DNA from: Nitrospira sp. UBA6493
GTDB taxonomy: Bacteria > Nitrospirota > Nitrospiria > Nitrospirales > Nitrospiraceae
Assembly (NCBI GenBank): GCA_002435325.1
Contig: DJMJ01000050.1
Span: forward strand, 1-10,956
Direction: 5' to 3'
Length of the DNA stretch: 10,956 nt
Below are positions 1 through 7,196 of the stretch, piece after piece; the first letter of the stretch is position 1; each line of letters opens with the position of its first letter. A program made the translations under genes and the position numbers. The notes below the pieces were generated by a model. That model had not been told where the DNA came from. It saw only the letters and a list, made by a program, of their open reading frames with translations, and did no database searches.

Positions 1-130
1 GATAGCCACACACCTGGGTCACTTCGTCCACCAGGGCCGACCGGGTCCGCCGATAGGCTAATTGATACCGCTGCCACATCACCCGCAGATACTCGGCCTT
101 CGAGCGTCGCGCCATGCTGTCTGTCTCCAT
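1..130 (-). CDS. Probable integrase-type (DDE) transposase, N-terminal fragment
   Basis: This is the first 43 codons of a gene that leaves the window at base 1. The frame starts at an ATG at 130 and reads METDSMARRSKAEYLRVMWQ, then continues through RYQLAYRRTRSALVDEVTQVCGY. The start is chosen because a strong Shine-Dalgarno, AAGGAGG (rc of 137-143), lies 6 bases before it. A second in-frame ATG at 115 is a weaker choice. A basic start followed by YxxxxxRYQxAxRxxRSxLVDEVxxVCGY resembles the N-terminal helix-turn-helix region of integrase-core transposases, where the family usually continues with a YxRKxAIRLL-type motif. That continuation and the catalytic DDE core lie outside the window, so family assignment rests on recall of this short motif. 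The repeated sequences just upstream (170-223) fit an insertion-sequence end. Confidence 0.5.
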   Translation of the reverse strand, partial: METDSMARRSKAEYLRVMWQRYQLAYRRTRSALVDEVTQVCGY

Positions 131-169
131 CCTCCCCCTCCTTGGAGCCTGCCCCATGCAGGTCTGGCG

Positions 170-223
170 GGTAAGATTGACAAATGACGCAACGACCCGT
201 CGCTCGGTAAGATTTTAGATGAC
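170..223. repeat. Two direct repeats, probable insertion-sequence end
   Basis: GGTAAGATT occurs at 170-178 and again at 206-214, 36 bp apart. Each copy is followed after 4 or 5 bases by ATGAC (184-188 and 219-223) and then by a base plus CA, so the repeat unit is about 20 bp. They lie directly upstream of the probable transposase gene. Repeats in this position are typically transposase binding sites at the terminus of an element. The exact outer boundary and any target-site duplication cannot be fixed because the other end of the element is outside the window. Confidence 0.45.
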
Positions 224-236
224 TCAATTCGTCTCC

Positions 237-265
237 TTGAACTTCCCCAACCCTTTTGTTATCCT
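237..265 (+). promoter_or_regulatory. Candidate sigma-70 promoter for purH
   Basis: A -35 TTGAAC (237-242) is separated by exactly 17 bases from a -10 TATCCT (260-265); each matches 4 of 6 consensus positions. Transcription would start near 272 and give a leader of about 56 bases before purH. It lies just outside the probable insertion-sequence repeats, so the element may contribute part of the promoter surroundings. No purine riboswitch or clear PUR-box palindrome is visible. Confidence 0.4.
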
Positions 266-327
266 TCTCCGCCTTTCACAGTCGAACGTATCCATTCCAC
301 ATAGCTTGTGATTCAAGGAGTACTCAC

Positions 328-1881
328 ATGGCCGGCATCAAGCGGGCGTTGATTAGCGTGTCAGATAAAACTGGGGTAGTTGATATGGCGAAGGGGCTTG
401 AAGCCCTTGGCGCGGAGATTCTTTCGACCGGCGGCACGGCCAAGGCTTTGCGCGACGCCGGAGTAAAAGTCACCGATGTCGCGGCCTATACCGGTTCGCC
501 GGAAATCCTCGATGGCCGGGTGAAGACCCTTCATCCGAAAGTCCATGGCGGGCTCTTAGGTCGCCGCTCGGTGCCGGCGCATGTAGCACAGATGCAGCAG
601 CACGGGATCGGCCCGATCGATGTGGTTGTCGTGAATCTCTATCCCTTCGAAGCCACTATTGCCAAGCCGAATTGCCCATTTGAAGAGGCCATTGAAAACA
701 TCGATATCGGCGGACCCTCCATGCTGCGTTCGGCCGCCAAGAACCATGAAGATGTCGTCGTCGTCGTCGATCCGTCGGACTATGGGCGGGCGCTGGATGC
801 GCTCAAGAGCGGTGACATGCCGGCTTCGTTGCGGCGCGAATTGGCCATGAAAGTGTTTCAACACACCGGCCGCTATGACAGTCTGATCGCCACCTATCTG
901 GAGAAGCAGGTGCAGGGCGGGGATGTGAAGTTTCCCAAGATCCTCTCGATGCAATTCGAGCTGGCGGAAACGTTGCGCTATGGAGAGAATCCTCACCAGC
1001 AAGGCGCCTTCTATCGCGAATTGAATTCCGATGAACCGTCGGTGTCGCGCGGGAAGATTCTCCACGGCAAGGCGATGTCGTACAATAACTTCCTGGACGC
1101 AAATTCGGCGCTTGAATTGGCGAAGGAATACGATAAGTGCGCTGTCGCGATCATCAAGCACAACAACCCTTGCGGCGTGGCATTGGGCGCGACGCCGGTG
1201 GAAGCCTACGTCAAAGCGCGCGAGACCGATCCGGTGTCGGCATTCGGCGGCGTGATTGCGTTTAACCGGATCGTGGATTTGCCCGCCGCGAAGGAAATCA
1301 CGTCCACGTTTGTGGAGGTCGTCATTGCGCCGGGATTTGCCGAGGATGCCTTGGCTGAATTGAAGCGCAAGAAGGATCTGCGCCTCTTGGATGTCGGCCC
1401 GCTCACCAGGGTGAAGCAGGTTGGCTATGATCTCAAGAAACTCGTTGGCGGATTGATTGTGCAGGACCGCGATTTGGGCGTGCTCACGGACCTTCGCACG
1501 CTGCAAGTGCCGACGGCCAGAAAGCCGACGGATGACGAATATGCGGCCTGTGCCTTTGCCTGGAAAGTCTGCAAGCACGTCAAATCGAACGCGATCATTT
1601 ACGCCAAGCCGGGCCAGACCGTCGGCATCGGAGCAGGACAGATGAGCCGGGTCGATTCGGTCAAGCTGGCGGCGATGAAAGCTCAGATGCCGGTGAAGGG
1701 CTGCGTGATGGCGTCGGACGCGTTCTTTCCCTTCCGCGACGGATTAGATGCGGCCGCGCAAGCCGGCATCACGGCGGTCATTCAGCCGGGCGGATCAATT
1801 CGCGATGCGGAAATCATCAAGGCCGCTGACGAGCACGGATTGGCGATGATTATGACCGGCATGCGGCACTTCCGCCACTAG
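328..1881 (+). CDS. purH: Bifunctional AICAR transformylase / IMP cyclohydrolase
   Basis: PurH catalyses the last two steps of de novo IMP synthesis: formylation of AICAR by 10-formyl-THF, then ring closure of FAICAR, in the cytoplasm. The 517-residue product is normal length for the family. An N-terminal MGS-like cyclohydrolase domain carries ISVSDKTG (9-16), STGGTAKAL (33-41), GRVKTLHPKVHGG (63-75) and IDIGGPSMLRSAAKNH (125-140). The C-terminal transformylase domain carries the catalytic Lys-His of KHNNPCG (277-283), GIGAGQ (433-438), SDAFFPFRDG (463-472), QPGGSIRD and the terminal TGMRHFRH. The start at 328 is preferred over an upstream in-frame start at 256: AAGGAG (315-320) is 7 bases before it, and MAGIKRALISVSDKTG is the usual family N-terminus. 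The next gene, purD, lies 159 bp downstream on the same strand. Identity is very secure. Confidence 0.97.
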   Translation: MAGIKRALISVSDKTGVVDMAKGLEALGAEILSTGGTAKALRDAGVKVTDVAAYTGSPEILDGRVKTLHPKVHGGLLGRRSVPAHVAQMQQHGIGPIDVVVVNLYPFEATIAKPNCPFEEAIENIDIGGPSMLRSAAKNHEDVVVVVDPSDYGRALDALKSGDMPASLRRELAMKVFQHTGRYDSLIATYLEKQVQGGDVKFPKILSMQFELAETLRYGENPHQQGAFYRELNSDEPSVSRGKILHGKAMSYNNFLDANSALELAKEYDKCAVAIIKHNNPCGVALGATPVEAYVKARETDPVSAFGGVIAFNRIVDLPAAKEITSTFVEVVIAPGFAEDALAELKRKKDLRLLDVGPLTRVKQVGYDLKKLVGGLIVQDRDLGVLTDLRTLQVPTARKPTDDEYAACAFAWKVCKHVKSNAIIYAKPGQTVGIGAGQMSRVDSVKLAAMKAQMPVKGCVMASDAFFPFRDGLDAAAQAGITAVIQPGGSIRDAEIIKAADEHGLAMIMTGMRHFRH

Positions 1882-2040
1882 TTGGATGTTAACACAAGGC
1901 TCGCTGCATCGTTCGCGGCTCAGTGAAATTCTCAACGTAGCCTCTGAGCACGCCTCTGAATTTTCTTTGTCTGCGGCTTTGTGGGATGATCTGTTTGAGC
2001 GTTCGCCAATAATTTAGGTGCATAAGGTAGAGGGTTACTC
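1882..2040. other. purH-purD intergenic gap
   Basis: This 159-bp gap holds no gene. GCCTCTGA is repeated at 1940-1947 and 1952-1959, and AT-rich sequence (AATAATTT, 2008-2015) precedes purD. I see no convincing -35/-10 pair and no hairpin followed by a T-run, so whether purH and purD are one transcript is open. The purD ribosome-binding site, GAGGG at 2030-2034, lies 6 bases before its GTG. Confidence 0.5.
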
Positions 2041-3312
2041 GTGAAGATTCTTGTTGTCGGCAGCGGTGGACGCGAACATGCGATCGTGTGGAAGCTCGCA
2101 CAGAGTCCTCGCAAACCTCAGTTGTTTTGCGCCCCAGGCAATGCGGGGATGGAATCCCTCGCGGCCTGCCTGCCGATCAAGGCCGACGATATCGCCGCCC
2201 TCAAAGAATTTGTCATCAAAGAGCAAATCGATTTGACCGTAGTAGGGCCGGAAGTCCCGCTGGCGTTAGGCATTGCCGATGAGTTTCGCAAGGCCAAGCT
2301 GAAGATATTCGGTCCGACGAAAAATGCCGCGCGCCTCGAAGCCAGCAAGATTTTCTCCAAAGAGGTCATGGCGACGGCAAAAATCCCCACGGCGCACTCG
2401 CAAAGCTTTGAGAAGATGGAGGCTGCCCTGGCCTACGTTGATCAGCACGAGTTGCCGGTTGTGATCAAAGCTGATGGGCTGGCCCAAGGCAAGGGCGTGA
2501 TTATCGCGACGACTCGAGAGCAGGCGCGCGAGGCGATTATCGATTCCATGGAGAAATCGGTGTTCGGCCAAGCCGGCCAGCGTGTTCTCATCGAACAATT
2601 TCTTGATGGGGAAGAGCTGACGATCATGGCCTTCACGGACGGCAAAACCGTGGTGCCGATGCTGTCGGCTCAGGACCACAAACGCGTGGGAGACGGGGAT
2701 ACGGGACTCAATACCGGTGGCATGGGCGCCTATTGTCCGGCCCCGCTCGGCACCGCTGCACTGCGTGTACAGGTGACGCGTGATGTGCTGCAGCCGATTG
2801 TTGTGGCAATGTCGCGGATGGGCTGTCCGTTTCAGGGTGTCCTCTATGCCGGATTGATGGTGGTGAAGGGTACACCCTATGTCTTGGAATTCAATGCCCG
2901 CATGGGCGACCCTGAAACACAAGTGGTGCTGCCGCTCTTGAAGTCCGACCTGATCGATGTCATCGAGGCCGTCGTGGAACATCGTTTGGATCAATTTACC
3001 GTTGAGTGGCATGACGAGTGCGCCGTGTGCGTCGTGATGACGTCCGGAGGCTATCCCGGGTCTTACGAGAACGGGAAGGTCATTCACGGGCTTGCCGACG
3101 GCACACCAGCAGCAACAGTATTTCATGCCGGCACGGTTCGGAAGGGGCAGGATATTGTGACGGCCGGGGGCCGAGTGTTGGGCGTCACCGGCTATGGAAA
3201 GACAATAGCAGAGGCGCAACAGGCAGCCTATCGCCGGGTGAATACCCTGTCTTTTGACGGCTGTCATTTCCGGACCGACATTGCCCATCGAGCCTTGGGG
3301 CCTCGCGCCTAG
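2041..3312 (+). CDS. purD: Phosphoribosylamine-glycine ligase (GAR synthetase)
   Basis: PurD joins glycine to 5-phosphoribosylamine with ATP to make GAR, the second step of de novo purine synthesis, in the cytoplasm. The 423-residue length is typical. The N-terminal domain opens with ILVVGSGGREHA (3-14) and contains VVGPEVPLALGIADEF (67-82). The ATP-grasp domain shows VIKADGLAQGKGV (141-153), QDHKRVGDGDTGLNTGGMGAY (211-231) and the metal-binding EFNARMGDPETQ (283-294). A C-terminal segment begins around CVVMTSGGYPG (330-340). The start is a GTG, chosen because the product begins exactly at the family N-terminus and GAGGG precedes it by 6 bases. It lies between purH and a TsaC-type gene that begins 25 bp after its stop; the three are plausibly co-transcribed. 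Confidence 0.97.
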   Translation: MKILVVGSGGREHAIVWKLAQSPRKPQLFCAPGNAGMESLAACLPIKADDIAALKEFVIKEQIDLTVVGPEVPLALGIADEFRKAKLKIFGPTKNAARLEASKIFSKEVMATAKIPTAHSQSFEKMEAALAYVDQHELPVVIKADGLAQGKGVIIATTREQAREAIIDSMEKSVFGQAGQRVLIEQFLDGEELTIMAFTDGKTVVPMLSAQDHKRVGDGDTGLNTGGMGAYCPAPLGTAALRVQVTRDVLQPIVVAMSRMGCPFQGVLYAGLMVVKGTPYVLEFNARMGDPETQVVLPLLKSDLIDVIEAVVEHRLDQFTVEWHDECAVCVVMTSGGYPGSYENGKVIHGLADGTPAATVFHAGTVRKGQDIVTAGGRVLGVTGYGKTIAEAQQAAYRRVNTLSFDGCHFRTDIAHRALGPRA

Positions 3313-3337
3313 CGCTTCTATCCGGTTTGCCTTCTTC

Positions 3338-3982
3338 ATGGCTATTATCGAGCCGTATTGTGTGACACAACTCGATTCGCTCAGCGCGTCCCTCTCAGGG
3401 GTCCTGCGCGCCGGTGGTGTGGTTGCGATCCCGACCGAAACGTATTACGGACTCGGCGTGAATCCCTTCGATGCGGTGGCGATCGATCGGCTCATCGCGA
3501 TCAAAGGTCGTCCGGATGGCAAACCGATTCTCGTGCTCATCGGAGATCGGGCGCAACTCGACGGATTGGTGACGCACATTCCTCCAGCAGCCCAGGCGCT
3601 GATGGAGGCCTTTTGGCCCGGACCACTGACCCTCGTGTTTCCGGCCAGCAAACGATTACCTGATAATTTGACGGCAGGAACTGGGACGGTCGGAGTTCGA
3701 TTGACATCCTGTCCGCCACTGGCCACGTTGCTACGCCAGATCGGCCCTCTGACGGGAACCAGCGCCAACAGATCCGGCGCGTCACCGATCTGTACTGCAC
3801 AGGATGTGGATCAATTCCTTGGTAACGACGTGGCCGTTATTGTCGATGGCGGCGCCACTCCCGGCGGTCTGCCTTCGTCAGTAGTAACCGTCTGCGACGG
3901 TGTGGCGCTCTTGCGAGAGGGGGCGATTGATCGCTCGCAGATTCAAGCCGCGCTCAGGGCGCATGGACTTCATCTGAAATAA
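3338..3982 (+). CDS. L-threonylcarbamoyladenylate synthase (Sua5/YciO/YrdC family)
   Basis: Enzymes of this family make threonylcarbamoyl-AMP from threonine, bicarbonate and ATP, the first step of the t6A37 modification of ANN-decoding tRNAs. The 214-residue protein is a single YrdC domain of TsaC size, without the extra C-terminal domain of long Sua5. Visible motifs are AIPTETYYGLGVNPFD (30-45), IKGRPDGKPI (55-64, the basic KxR motif), FWPGPLTLVFPA (92-103), GTVGVRL (116-122), GTSANRSGASP (140-150) and DGGATPGGLPSSVV (170-183). The start at ATG 3338 gives a standard N-terminus, although no strong Shine-Dalgarno is visible. The frame is also open upstream to a TTG at 3254 inside purD, which looks non-coding. 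The YciO paralogue class cannot be fully excluded, but the motifs fit TsaC. I infer co-transcription with purD from the 25-bp gap. Confidence 0.9.
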   Translation: MAIIEPYCVTQLDSLSASLSGVLRAGGVVAIPTETYYGLGVNPFDAVAIDRLIAIKGRPDGKPILVLIGDRAQLDGLVTHIPPAAQALMEAFWPGPLTLVFPASKRLPDNLTAGTGTVGVRLTSCPPLATLLRQIGPLTGTSANRSGASPICTAQDVDQFLGNDVAVIVDGGATPGGLPSSVVTVCDGVALLREGAIDRSQIQAALRAHGLHLK

Positions 3983-3991
3983 CTGCAAATG

Positions 3992-4000
3992 TGGTATACA
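3992..4000 (+). promoter_or_regulatory. Candidate extended -10 promoter for the lipoprotein gene
   Basis: TGGTATACA forms an extended -10 (TGn followed by TATACA, 3995-4000) in the 49-bp gap between the tsaC-type gene and the lipoprotein gene. The -35 region lies inside the end of the preceding gene and is not a good match, which extended -10 promoters tolerate. Transcription would start near 4007, followed by a strong Shine-Dalgarno (GGAGGAGGGGG, 4021-4031). Confidence 0.35.
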
Positions 4001-4031
4001 TCAACGCGAACCATGTCAGAGGAGGAGGGGG

Positions 4032-4436
4032 ATGATGATTCGGACACGTCAATCAATGCTCGTGGGGCTGCTAGCGGTTGTGGGGCTTACGCTGTCTGGC
4101 TGTGACTACTGGCCACCGGCGTTGCAGACCCAAATCGAACAACTCCGGTCGGAAATCCAGACCGTCAATATGGAGAAAGGTCAGCTCCAAAGCCAGGTCA
4201 ACGATTTAGGAAAGGCCAAGCAGGATTTACAGGTGCAATTGGATACGTTGGACAGAATGAACCGGGAAAAAACTGGAATGATTTCCAGCCTGCAACACGA
4301 GGTGGAGGCGTTACGGGCCAAAGCGGCAAAAGCATCGGCCCCCAAGGCTTCGGCAAAAGCCACCGCTAAGCCTGCCCCCAAGAAGGCAGCGCCAAAAGCA
4401 CCGGTGAAGAAGAAGGCGCCGGCCAAGCGTATGTAG
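4032..4436 (+). CDS. Small coiled-coil lipoprotein with Lys/Ala/Pro-rich tail
   Basis: The 134-residue product has a lipoprotein signal peptide: basic MMIRTRQS, a hydrophobic stretch (9-22) and a lipobox LSGC with the acylated Cys at 24. Asp at +2 (CD) would, in the E. coli rule, favour inner-membrane retention, though that rule may not hold in this phylum. Residues 31-97 are rich in Gln, Leu, Glu and Lys with heptad-like spacing, predicting a long coiled coil. Residues 98-134 are almost entirely Lys, Ala and Pro with some Ser, resembling the tails of histone H1-like and TolA-like proteins. No enzymatic motif is present and the function is unknown; an envelope spacer or peptidoglycan/nucleic-acid contacting role is only a guess. 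ATG 4032 follows a strong GGAGGAGGGGG; ATG 4035 is an alternative. It converges on the FmdB-type gene with 13 bp between stops. Confidence 0.8.
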   Translation: MMIRTRQSMLVGLLAVVGLTLSGCDYWPPALQTQIEQLRSEIQTVNMEKGQLQSQVNDLGKAKQDLQVQLDTLDRMNREKTGMISSLQHEVEALRAKAAKASAPKASAKATAKPAPKKAAPKAPVKKKAPAKRM

Positions 4437-4449
4437 CAACCCTCTGCGG

Positions 4450-4833
4450 CTAGCTCGAACTCGATGAGTTGCCGGATGAGGAAAAGCTTGTGCCAGCCGA
4501 AGAGGATGTGCCGCTGCTGCTTCCCGATGACGAGGAGGCGGTAGCGGCAGGCGTCGAAGCTGGAGTTGATGGTGTGCTGGCTGCCGACTCAGTTTTTGCC
4601 GGGGTCGTTGAGGTCGGGGACGGCTTGGACGCGTCTCCTGAAGGCGGCTTCATCTTGTCGGAATAATCTGTAATATACCAGCCGCTTCCTTTAAACATAA
4701 TCGCCGGCGCCGAGATGATGCGGTTAACTGGCTTGCCGCATTTCTGACAATTGGCAATCGACTCATCCTTGATGCTCTGCTTCAATTCAAACGTCACCGA
4801 GCACTCTTCACAGCGATATTCGTAAATCGGCAC
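4450..4833 (-). CDS. FmdB-family zinc-ribbon protein with Ser/Thr-rich tail
   Basis: The first 60 residues are a typical FmdB/CxxC_CxxC_SSSS putative regulatory domain: MPIYEYRCEEC, with Cys pairs C8/C11 and C29/C32 predicted to bind one zinc, then FKGSGWYITDY (48-57). Residues 63-127 are low complexity, rich in Ser, Thr, Pro, Ala and Gly, ending in a run of Ser. Many family members carry such a disordered extension. The family is annotated as regulatory after FmdB of methylotrophs, but its biochemical role is unclear, so none is assigned here. The start is GTG at 4833, supported by GGAGG (rc of 4841-4845) 7 bases before it and by the invariant MPIYEYRC N-terminus. It lies 86 bp downstream of the aminotransferase gene and could be the last gene of that operon or have its own promoter. 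Confidence 0.9.
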   Translation of the reverse strand: MPIYEYRCEECSVTFELKQSIKDESIANCQKCGKPVNRIISAPAIMFKGSGWYITDYSDKMKPPSGDASKPSPTSTTPAKTESAASTPSTPASTPAATASSSSGSSSGTSSSAGTSFSSSGNSSSSS

Positions 4834-4868
4834 AGGACAACCTCCGAGAATGATAGGTTAGCCTCTAT

Positions 4869-4896
4869 AGGAATAACCTTGAAGGAATAACCTTGA
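4869..4896. repeat. Perfect 14-bp tandem duplication upstream of the FmdB-type gene
   Basis: AGGAATAACCTTGA occurs twice head to tail (4869-4882, 4883-4896). It lies between the aminotransferase stop and the FmdB-type start, about 36-63 bases before that start in the minus-strand direction. A TATAGA (rc of 4864-4869) directly downstream on the minus strand could be a -10 element, but no good -35 is spaced with it. The repeat could be a duplicated protein-binding site or a simple slippage product. Confidence 0.6.
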
Positions 4897-4919
4897 ATTC
4901 ATATGAGTCAAGAGTGCGG

Positions 4920-6116
4920 TCAGTCCGTGAGCTTACCTACCGCAGCCGCTAAGCGGTCCAGCCCTTTGTTGATCGCCGCCATGCTGGTGGCGTATGACAA
5001 CCGGATATGGTCCGCACTCCCAAACGGCTCGCCCGGAACAACGGCCACATGCGCGTCTTTCAGGAGATAATTGGCAAAGGCCGTTGGTGAATCGATCACT
5101 CCCGTCGGCCCGCGCCGTCCGAGGACGCCGCGGATATTGGGGAACGCATAAAACGCGCCGCTTGGCAGACGGCAACTGACGCCGGGAATGCCATTCAGCC
5201 GCTCCACCATCACCTTCCGTCTCCGGTCAAATTCCTCGACCATCTTTTCAGTAAACGGGTTGCCGACTCGCAAGGCTGCAACGGCGGCTTTCTGAGAAAT
5301 GGAGCAGGGATTGGAGGTGCTTTGACTTTGAATGTTCGCCATGGCCGTCAACAGATCTTTCGGACCGGCGGCATAGCCAATCCGCCAACCTGTCATCGCG
5401 TAGGCTTTGGAGACCCCGTTGATGATCACGGTTTGAGCGGCGACTTCAGGGCTCAATGTAGCAATGCTCAGATGCGTGGATCCGTCGTACAGGACCTTCT
5501 CGTAGATTTCATCTGAGATAATCAAGAGGTTGTGCTTCAGCGCAATTGCGGCAATGGCTTCGAGCGTGCGTTTATCGTAGGTCGCGCCGGTTGGATTGCA
5601 CGGGCTATTGACGATAATGGCTTTCGTGCGCGGAGTAACAAGCCTTTGTAGTTGGTCAGGATTGATGGCATATCCGTGGTCTTCCCTCGTGGGAAGCAGC
5701 ACGGGCGTGGCATCATTGAGCAATGCCTGGTCGGCATAGGAGACCCAGTAGGGGGTGGGAATGATGATCTCGTCACCTTGCTCTAACAGCGCTTCAGCCA
5801 GGTTGTAGAGTGAATGCTTGGCTCCGCAGGAGACCAGGATTTGCGACTTCTCGTACCGGAGCCCAAGTTCAGTCTGAAGCTTATCGATGATCGCTTGGCG
5901 CAGTTCGTCGATGCCAGAGGAAGGCGTGTATTTCGTAAACCCTGAGCGAATGGCGGCCTCGGCAGCGGCCTTCACAGGTTCCGGCGTATCAAAATCAGGC
6001 TCGCCGGAAGAAAAATCGACGACATCGATGCCTTGTGCCGACATAGCTTTGGCCGTGGCCGTCATAGCCAGTGTCGGGGAGGGCGTAATACGACTCACAC
6101 GTGCAGCAAGTTTCAT
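4920..6116 (-). CDS. Class Ib aspartate (possibly prephenate) aminotransferase
   Basis: This PLP enzyme of fold type I would transfer the amino group between aspartate or glutamate and 2-oxo acids in the cytoplasm. The 398 residues match class Ib (Thermus-type) AspATs. Seen are SGEPDFDTP (37-45), PTPYWVSY (120-127), NPTG (174-177), SDEIY with the pyridine-nitrogen Asp202 and Tyr205, the Schiff-base Lys237 in SKAYAMTGWRIG (236-247), and Arg372 in HIRLSY, which should bind the substrate alpha-carboxylate. Thr15 (TPSPT) and Lys100 (CGAKHSLYN) appear to fall at the Thr and Lys positions reported for bifunctional aspartate/prephenate aminotransferases, so an arogenate-pathway role is possible. Its ATG overlaps the coaD stop as ATGA, so the two are translationally linked. 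AspAT-family identity is secure; substrate range is not. Confidence 0.93.
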   Translation of the reverse strand: MKLAARVSRITPSPTLAMTATAKAMSAQGIDVVDFSSGEPDFDTPEPVKAAAEAAIRSGFTKYTPSSGIDELRQAIIDKLQTELGLRYEKSQILVSCGAKHSLYNLAEALLEQGDEIIIPTPYWVSYADQALLNDATPVLLPTREDHGYAINPDQLQRLVTPRTKAIIVNSPCNPTGATYDKRTLEAIAAIALKHNLLIISDEIYEKVLYDGSTHLSIATLSPEVAAQTVIINGVSKAYAMTGWRIGYAAGPKDLLTAMANIQSQSTSNPCSISQKAAVAALRVGNPFTEKMVEEFDRRRKVMVERLNGIPGVSCRLPSGAFYAFPNIRGVLGRRGPTGVIDSPTAFANYLLKDAHVAVVPGEPFGSADHIRLSYATSMAAINKGLDRLAAAVGKLTD

Positions 6117-6601
6117 GATTTCAGACTCCGGATTCGTTCTTGAAGGCGTCGGGCCACTTCAGGATGGAGGAATTCGGTCAACGCTCCTCCATGTTGCGCG
6201 ACATCCTTGATAATAGTTGAGGAGAGATAGGAATATTCCTCGCTCGGCATCAAAAAGACCGTCTCAACCTGTTTGGCCAGTTTCCGGTTGATAAGCGCCA
6301 TCTGAAACTCATGTTCAAAATCAGAGATGGCGCGCAGCCCGCGAATGATAGCATGGGCTCCAGACCGTTCGACATAGTCTACCAGCAGCCCTTCGAATGC
6401 GGTGACTTCCACTTGGGTCAGATCTTTCATGACCAGCTTTACCATCTCCAGCCGTTCGGCGAGATTGAACAACGGATGTTTGGCCGGGTTGGGAGCCACG
6501 GCCACAACCACTTTATCGAACACCCGAAGGCTGCGCGTAATGATATCCGTATGGCCATGGGTAATTGGATCGAATGTGCCCGGATAAATGCCGATTTTCA
6601 T
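6113..6601 (-). CDS. coaD: Phosphopantetheine adenylyltransferase
   Basis: CoaD transfers AMP from ATP to 4'-phosphopantetheine to form dephospho-CoA, the penultimate step of CoA synthesis, as a cytoplasmic hexamer. The 162 residues are standard. Visible are the nucleotidyltransferase signature GTFDPITHGH (8-17, the TxGH motif), NPAKHPLF (38-45), RGLRAISDFEHEFQMA (87-102) with the conserved Arg87 and Arg90, and LSSTIIKDV (126-134). The ATG at 6601 overlaps the rsmD TGA as ATGA, and its own TGA overlaps the next ATG the same way, so the three-gene unit is translationally coupled. rsmD followed by coaD is a widespread bacterial gene pair. Confidence 0.97.
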   Translation of the reverse strand: MKIGIYPGTFDPITHGHTDIITRSLRVFDKVVVAVAPNPAKHPLFNLAERLEMVKLVMKDLTQVEVTAFEGLLVDYVERSGAHAIIRGLRAISDFEHEFQMALINRKLAKQVETVFLMPSEEYSYLSSTIIKDVAQHGGALTEFLHPEVARRLQERIRSLKS

Positions 6602-7164
6602 GCCGGCACCGCATCGGGAAAGGTAAAGATCGACAAGGCGGTGTCTCCATAGGCGTAGCGACGGATAAACGAGCTGGGCCCTAATTGCTGTGGCAGCACC
6701 ATCTTTGATGCATGCTCCACAATCAGCCAGGCATCCGGCGTCGTCAATGTCGTGGAAATCTTGCTGAAGATTCCCTCAAGCTCGTAGGTTGCATCATAGG
6801 GCGGGTCGGCAAAAATAATATCATACGGTCCAGTCCAGAGTTCCTGGCGAGAAAGAAACTGTTGAACCGTTCTTGCTTGAATGATCACGTGGGTGCCCAG
6901 TTGGCAATCTGAAACGTTTTGCCTCAAGAGCGTAAGGGATTCGGCGCGCGACTCAACAAAGGTGACTTGAGCCGACCCACGACTCAAGGCCTCAATCCCA
7001 ATGGCCCCGGTTCCTGCATACAAGTCCAACACTCGACTGTCTGGAAGCCGGTTGCCAAGAATGGAAAATAATGCTTCCCGTACTCGGTCAGAGGTAGGAC
7101 GGAGTGCAGTTCCCTGCGGACCCCGAAGGCGTCGTCCCCGGTGGGTGCCAGCAATTACACGCAT
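6598..7164 (-). CDS. rsmD: 16S rRNA (guanine(966)-N2)-methyltransferase
   Basis: RsmD uses SAM to methylate N2 of G966 in 16S rRNA within assembled 30S particles. The 188-residue protein shows the family start RVIAGTHRGRRL (2-13), RPTSDRVREALFSIL (22-36), the SAM-binding motif I VLDLYAGTGAIGIEAL (45-60), motif II-like FVES (69-72), and the catalytic ADPPYD (119-124). ATG 7164 is chosen because the product then begins exactly at the conserved RVIAG motif, although no clear Shine-Dalgarno precedes it. It is the first gene of the minus-strand rsmD-coaD-aminotransferase unit, with a plausible promoter 33-62 bases upstream. Confidence 0.95.
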   Translation of the reverse strand: MRVIAGTHRGRRLRGPQGTALRPTSDRVREALFSILGNRLPDSRVLDLYAGTGAIGIEALSRGSAQVTFVESRAESLTLLRQNVSDCQLGTHVIIQARTVQQFLSRQELWTGPYDIIFADPPYDATYELEGIFSKISTTLTTPDAWLIVEHASKMVLPQQLGPSSFIRRYAYGDTALSIFTFPDAVPA

Positions 7165-7196
7165 GGTGCTAGATGAGTCGCATCGTCAAAGCAATT

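Noticed and set aside
556..1578. Long minus-strand open frame of 340 codons inside purH
   Set aside because: It is antisense to a perfectly conserved purH, its product is His/Arg-rich with no recognisable domain, and long shadows are common in this codon usage.
2266..3339. Long minus-strand open frame of 357 codons opposite purD
   Set aside because: Same reasoning: purD motifs are intact on the plus strand and the antisense product has shadow-like composition.
4181..4426. Minus-strand hydrophobic Ala/Phe-rich frame that could look like a membrane protein
   Set aside because: It is the reverse reading of the Lys/Ala/Pro-rich lipoprotein tail (AAG codons read as CTT), with no ribosome-binding site of its own.
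4469..4666. Plus-strand frame encoding an acidic, Val/Ala-rich protein
   Set aside because: It is the antisense reading of the Ser/Thr-rich tail of the FmdB-type gene, whose zinc-ribbon domain is in frame with that tail.
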